Part shown: positions 58,756-64,000 of the stretch, one piece after another
Numbering within the stretch: position 1 is the first letter of the stretch
Layout: the number at the start of each line of letters is the position of its first letter
Assembly: GCA_027943245.1 (NCBI GenBank)
Contig: JANDJZ010000065.1
Coordinates: 1-64,000, forward strand
Reading direction: 5' to 3'
Length of the DNA: 64,000 nucleotides
Origin: Acanthamoeba sp. SK_2022b
Lineage: Eukaryota; Discosea; Longamoebia; Acanthamoebidae
Program-made: the position numbers and the translations under genes
The notes under the pieces: generated by a model
What the model was told of the DNA's origin: nothing
What the model saw: only the letters and a program-made list of their open reading frames with translations
The model's database searches: none

Positions 58756-59008
58756 CCAGGCCAAGTGTGGCCCTTCGACCACTTCACAACGCACAACGCA
58801 ACACCTGACGTCACCTGCCCCTATTCATTGTTTATTGGAACAGAGAAAATGGGCAGAGAAAAAGAGACAAGAAAATGCGACGACCGGAATCACGGCTTGT
58901 GGAAATGGCGAAGGAGGGACATGGGCAACTCTTGATGTTTTGTTTTGTTTGTGTTTTATTTATCCCACCACACTGCACAGATCCGTAGTAGCATAAATAG
59001 GAAGGGGT

Positions 59009-59639
59009 TTACTTCAGAGGGATGAAGCGCGAAGAGTGGGTAGCACCGATACCGGGCTTACCGTGCTTGACGGGCTTGTAGGTGATGGAGAACTCGCCCA
59101 GGTAGTGGCCGATCATCTCAGGCTTGATCTCAACAGCGTTGAAGACCTTACCGTTGTACACACCAACGACGCTACCGATCATCTCGGGGACGATGATCAT
59201 GTTGCGGAGGTGAGTCTTGACCACGGCGGGCTTCTCGTTGGGCTGGCACTCCTTCTTCTGTAAAATGGTGGGGGGAAAAAAAGAGATAAGCATTCCTGCT
59301 CATACTCCCGCACTGCCAGAAAGAATTGAAAAGTTCATGAGGTTTTGAGCACAAATGAGGACAGATGAAACGTACAGCCTTGCGGAGCTTCTTGAGGAGG
59401 GCCACGGGCTTCCTCTTGAGGCCACGGCTGGAGAACCTGCGGCGAGCGCGGGCGTGAACAAGATCCATAAGCTGCTCATTGCTGAGGTCGAGGAGGTTCT
59501 CGAGGTCGATGCCCCTGAAGGAGAACTTCTTGAAGGTTCTTTTCCTGGCGTTGGCCTAAAGAGTGCAAGATCCATGGATCAGTCTCTAATCGCCAACGTT
59601 CGGGCGGGTCGGGGAGATCATGCGTACCGCAGCGGACAT
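59009..59639 (-). CDS. RPS15: Small-subunit ribosomal protein uS19 (RPS15)
   Basis: Three short exons: a start exon of a few codons (M-S-A-A from 59639), a middle exon from about 59560 with [11 protein letters not shown] and R-R-R-F-S-R-G-L, and the last exon [23 protein letters not shown] to the stop at 59009. The conserved [10 protein letters not shown] and the ending H-S-S-R-F-I-P-L-K are typical of eukaryotic S15. The protein sits at the small-subunit head near the A site. The tiny first exon is usual for ribosomal protein genes. Confidence 0.95.
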
Positions 59640-59830
59640 GGCGGATGTGGGTGGGAGAGGAGGAAGAGGGAAGAAAGAACAAAAATTGCCACCCTTGCCC
59701 TTTGATTTTTCCGTGGGGCCTTATTGCCTGGATTGAACCTAAAGAAATGAAAAGAAATCTATTTCTTAAACTTTTTTTGGCTGCTCTGCCGTGTGGGTGT
59801 AAAGCTCAAAGATCTCTACGGAGTGGAGGC

Positions 59831-61211
59831 CATGGACTTTGAAGAAGCCACGGAAGAGCTGCCCAACAACCCGGGTGACTATGAAGGAATCGATGGACGA
59901 TCTTCAGGTTTGAATCACTAGTGCCTGTCCTCGCGGCGTTTTTGCATGTCATTAAACAGATGTGATTTTCTCAGGAATAATCGACTTCGACGCGATGCCG
60001 GGCTTTGGGTTTCGATGGGGTAGCCAGATCTCGTCGCGATTCGAGCGATCAATTCGCCTTATGATCTTGCCCCCCTTCCCCACTGTCGGATTTTCGTACT
60101 CGTCTCGGCCATTGCCCTCCATGCACCAAGCCATGGAAGAGTCGATGGCCCGGGAGTTGGAGGCACAGCGCGATGAAGAGGACGCCGGGGAGGGGCACGT
60201 TGAGGACGGTCAAGCGGAGGGTGAGTCGGAGGCGAAGCCGCTGCTGCGACCGCTCGAAGTCACCGTGCTGGGCAAGGCCGGCACAGGGGAAGCAATGGAG
60301 CATCATATCGACGACACAGCCCAAAGAGAGGAAGAGGAGGAGCCAACGACGGACGAAAAAAAGGAAAGCGACGGTCACTTCATGCTGTCCGCCGAGGCCA
60401 CCTTCGACGGCATGGTGCAGGGAATGTACATGCAGCGCTTCAACAAGCACTGGAGCACACGCCACATGGTCCTCACATCCATGGAACCTGGGAAATCGAT
60501 GGTATTATACGCCTTCCCCTCTCACAAACGACTCCCTTCCGCACGCTCTCTCATTACTGATCGGTGCGCTTGCGGGGGCGTGCGGGTGGCAACAGTTGAT
60601 GTCGTCGCTGTCATACAGCGGGGGAAGCTTCACCTCCAAGTTGAGCTGGAGCTCGGAGCGGGACCGCGTGGGCTTCAGCCACATGCAGGCCATCACACAG
60701 CAACTCTCCGCCGGCGGGGAGGCGGACTATGCCATGAAGGACAAGGAGCCTCTCGGCTGTACGTGCATCCATTCGCGCGGCGCGCCCATTTACCATTGGC
60801 CCAGCGCGTCCAGCCATGCATGGCCCTAATGCCCGCGCCTTCGTGCCCACAGGGTCGGTCGGAGCACGCTACGTGATTCGTAAGGAAGGCGGTGGAAAGT
60901 TTGCGGCTACCCACATCACGGCCACGTACAACCACCACGGCCGCGTGAAGACCACCTACACGCTCCCCTTCTCCGATACGGTCTTTGCCTCGGCCCGCTA
61001 CACGGTCAACGCCTTCAGCTTCAAGTCCAACATGGCCGTGGGCGTCGAGTCGTGGCCATCGTCCACGATGCCGCTCATGACCAAGGCCAAGTGGGACACC
61101 GACAAGGGGTTCGGCGTCAGCCTGGGCGCGCACTTTGGTCTGGCGGCTCTCATGTTCAGCGCCTCCTATGGCAAGGATGGCCCGATGGTGGGTCTGCACT
61201 TTGAACTCTGA
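59831..61211 (+). CDS. Mdm10-like mitochondrial outer-membrane beta-barrel
   Basis: Exon 1 (59831) is a short acidic head. Exon 2 opens with I-I-D-F-D-A-M-P-G-F-G-F-R-W and ...T-V-G-F-S-Y-S-S-R-P, which matches the conserved start of Mdm10 (L-D-F-P-T-P-x-G-L). A charged insert of about 100 residues follows, then M-V-Q-G-M-Y-M-Q-R-F and alternating amphipathic strands through the last exon. The protein ends G-P-M-V-G-L-H-F-E-L, a good mitochondrial beta-signal (polar-x-Gly-hydrophobic-x-hydrophobic). Mdm10 belongs to the ERMES tether between ER and mitochondria and to SAM assembly. A Tom40/VDAC-like relative is the main alternative. Confidence 0.7.
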
Positions 61212-61651
61212 GGTGGGCATGGGTTGCCGCCTTCGCTCTCCCCGTGTTGCATTCTTGGCATACCTTGCCGCCCACTGAAATGGTAACCAGCGCCCTTCCC
61301 GGGAAGTGCGGGTTTGCGATTAGGAAAGCACCGCTACGTAGCACAGCTTCGCACGTGTGAGCGTGCAGCCGGTACGCGCCCTTCTCGAGAACGGGTTCCG
61401 TTTGTCGACGTTTAGCAGTGGTGGGTTCTCTCTCGTTGCCGTTGTTGTGGTGTGTTGATGCCCTGTCTGCCCAAGCAAAGCAGGTAAATAGGAGGAGGGT
61501 AGACAAAAAGCAAACGCGACAAGAGCGCGCCCGATGCGGCTGGCCGAGACAGCAGGGACGAGGGAGTAGTTACTGAAACTTGCCTACCACCATCACATCG
61601 GCACCTCCATCTTCCTCAAACAAACGAAGAGCGCGGGAGGCCGCACTCTCT
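61212..61651. other. Intergenic stretch
   Basis: About 440 bases between the Mdm10-like stop and the next start. Apart from its CpG-rich character and a possible leader ORF in frame with the next gene (from about 61580, no ATG), nothing specific is seen. Confidence 0.45.
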
Positions 61652-64000
61652 ATGGACGAGGTCAAATCTCTCCCCAATACACACCCCGACAGCCCCCCTT
61701 CATGGCCAGAACTCATCAACTTCTGGAAGACACAAGACATCACCCCTCGAACAGAAGCAAGTTGCAGCAACCCTCCGCACCTCACAGTCAACCGCAGAAG
61801 CAGCTCCGTCACAAACCTGCCGATGACCCCCTACCGCCCTGTTTTGACGCCCTCCACGAGCGCCTCGCCTAGCGCTCGCGACTCCCCCCTCTTATCGGCC
61901 ACCGCCCCTCAAGGGGCCACGGCTCGTAGCCCGCCCCCTTCCCCCACCCCGCAGCACCAACCCCCCTCTCGATTTCGTCAACTCCCGGACGCGGCCACAA
62001 GCGATCAACCGGCAGCTAGCACTAGTGCGGGGGGGAAGGAGAGGCAGACCTCCCCTCAGCCGGGCTGTACCGAGCCACCAACTAGTGCCGCGAGGAGGAA
62101 ACAGTCGTTCCGCACTGTGAGCGTCGTCGAGGAACGGTCCAAGGCGCGTCAGCTTCTACGCACAGGCTCCGAGAACCTAAAGTACATCCCCGCACTGCCC
62201 TGCTTGCTCGTTCCCTTACCCCTTTTGAACTGACCTTCAAGCGACCGCGCCGCCTGTTTGGCAAGGCGCGAGTCGTCGATGGAAGAGCTGGTGGAGCGGG
62301 GCCTCTGTCGGTCCAGCTTTCACCCCGCCGTTCAGCGGGAAGACTCTCTCGAGAGGTGCTCCCCTCCTCGCACACTGCGTCCCCTGCTCGCGCGAACTCA
62401 TGCGTGTCGTATGGGCAGTGAATTGAAGCAGCTTATGGAGGCCAACTTCCTACACCACATCACCTCTTACAAGCCACCGGCGGGTCAATCGCCAGGCGCG
62501 GTCAAGAAGGACAGGAAGAAGGGCCGGTCGAGCAAGAGCAATAAGAGCGGACGGGACTGCGAGCCGAACGGGCTACATTACTACAACTCCACCGAAGCGA
62601 ACCTATGGGATGAGGTCGGCTCGCTCGAGGGCAAGACCACGGACTCGCGGGCCGGGTCCAAAAAGGCGCAGGCCAAGCGGGAACGCGAGGCGGCTAAGGC
62701 GCGGCGCAAGCTGTCTGGCGAGACCAAGAAGAAGGAGAAGGAGGAGAAAAAGAGGGAGCGGCGTAGCCGTAGCAGGAGCGGAGGGAAGGCCAGTGAGACT
62801 GTACAGGAGAGTGGCGGGGAGGAGGGAACCGACGCATGTCAAAAGCCGGGCCGCATAGCCTCCATCCGGCGGCTTAAGCTCTTCAATCTACGCGGCGCCA
62901 CCAATGTCGATGGTACGCCGCTCCGCTCGTTACTTTCTTTCTTGGCCTGAGCAACACTCACTGGTGAAGGTGGATGGCATGGGCAGTCTTCATCGAGCGA
63001 TTCGGTGGCGGCAAAAGGTACGCCTTCCACGCACACCATTCCGCCCTGCATGCGCTCACACACTCCAACAGGACACACCACACCTCGAACGGGAGCTCAC
63101 CCGCGGCATCACCCAGCTCGACGCCCGTCATGTATCGATCCTTGGAGGGGGATGACCTTGAAGACCTCCGACCCCCACCCTCTCTCACTCCTATCTCCTC
63201 ACGCATCCTCCCGTCGTCGGCCCTGGCGTCTCCCACGACCAGCGGAATTCTGGCCGTCAGCGACACCCTCTCCAACAATATCCGTCACAACAACAACAAC
63301 AACAGTAACAGCACTCTTACTAGTAGTAGCAACAGCAGCAGCACCAACAAGAGCGAGTCCGAGATGCAAGATCCGCTGACGAGCTCGGCGTCATCCTCTG
63401 CGTCGAGGCCTCCACCAAAGCTGCGCGTGGGGAGCTTGCGGGTCAATCAGCAGGTGGCCAAGGAGAAGCACAAGGACTCGTCGCTTACCGAAGCGGCCAG
63501 CGTGTCGTTGAAGCGCGCCAAGTCTGCGCGCCAATCCACGAACGGGGCGGTCTCGAAGGAGTCCTCCGGCTCAAGTCCCGCGATCAAGGTGAAGCGGCTG
63601 GAGAAGTCGGCATCAGTTTCCGTGAGCGTCACCCCATACACCAAGCGAGGCAGCGCGGGGCGTCGAGCTCGGATGATAGTCACACCTGGAATTAGCAGCG
63701 CTACAGCGACAACGCCGACTGCCACCACTGCTACGGCTGCGGCTCACGAAGAAGTCAACGACAACGAGTCTGGGCGTCACCAACAGAGCAAGCCTGCGGA
63801 ACTGGGGAAGCGGCCACGCGCCTCACCACCTCCCGTCAACGGCAACAACAGCGTCGGGGCGACTGGTGGCTCCTCCGCTGCGGGCTCAGCTGCTTCTCCC
63901 CTGTCATCCCCAGTGCCGAGGCCTTCCTCTACTCTGTACGCACAACCGCTCCTCCTCCTTGCTCGTGGACCGTCTGCCTCTCCTTTTAACGCTCGCGCGG
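61652..64000 (+). CDS. Ser/Pro-rich uncharacterised protein, cut by the window edge
   Basis: From the ATG at 61652 the first exon encodes a Ser/Pro/Thr-rich region after a short conserved-looking W-P-E-L-I-N-F-W-K-T-Q-D-I segment. A second exon from about 62237 adds a M-E-E-L-V-E-R-G-L helix, then a Lys/Arg/Glu-rich stretch (62490-62770). The third, from about 63140, is again Ser/Asn/Thr-rich and continues with basic Ser-rich repeats to beyond 63930. No catalytic domain appears inside the window; one could lie to the right. Such long disordered heads are common on amoebal kinases and RhoGAPs, but that is only a possibility. Confidence 0.5.

Overview
The window looks like the left end of a chromosome from a GC-rich, intron-dense protist, most consistent with an amoebozoan close to Acanthamoeba. 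The reasons are a terminal CCCTAA array running into the window from base 1, closely packed genes with many short GT..AG introns, and a gene set rich in Rac signalling, endomembrane and mitochondrial-contact proteins. The species name is an inference; no rRNA or other marker is present.

Bases 1-423 are telomere. Bases 424-603 are a short Cys-rich coding fragment that meets telomere repeat on both sides, with the inner TTAGGG copies inverted. From about 1 to 10.2 kb lies a virus-like (or linear-plasmid-like) element quite unlike the rest of the window. It has no obvious introns, is poor in CpG, and carries small ORFs on both strands that often abut or overlap. It encodes an SF3 primase/helicase-type protein whose Walker B acidic residue appears replaced by Lys, a stand-alone HUH Rep-like endonuclease, a GRF zinc-finger protein, and a beta-rich protein that could be a single-jelly-roll capsid component. 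It also has about ten tiny proteins with one or two membrane segments, and a zinc-finger gene broken by a visible 14-bp duplication. A large imperfect inverted repeat (3773-3955) and three phased TTTTGCAAA repeats (9177-9239) look like replication or control sites. A degraded ORF at 10.2-10.4 kb resembles one of the element's genes and suggests an older copy. This element is the most novel part of the window.

From 10.66 kb onward the sequence is ordinary host chromosome. In order it carries a DOCK-C/D (zizimin-like) Rho-family GEF (-), a low-complexity protein (-), an ankyrin-repeat protein (-), an AMPK-gamma-like four-CBS protein (-), a small coiled-coil protein (+), a FYVE-SAP-SAP-RING ubiquitin ligase of CARP type (+), an FkbM-type methyltransferase with a signal anchor (-) and the spliceosomal cyclophilin CWC27 (-). 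These are followed by a DOCK-A/B (CED-5/DOCK180-like) GEF (+), a multi-pass membrane protein (+), a PH-ArfGAP protein (+), an MFS transporter (-), a WD40 protein (-), ERO1 ending in RDEL (-), ribosomal protein uS19/RPS15 (-), an Mdm10-like mitochondrial beta-barrel (+) and an unidentified Ser/Pro-rich protein that runs off the right edge (+).

Host genes do not form operons. Themes that recur are Rac/Arf signalling to the actin cytoskeleton and membranes (two DOCK GEFs, ArfGAP, FYVE-RING) and ER/mitochondrial function (ERO1, Mdm10). Exon limits were read by eye from splice signals and reading frame, so gene spans are more reliable than individual exon ends.
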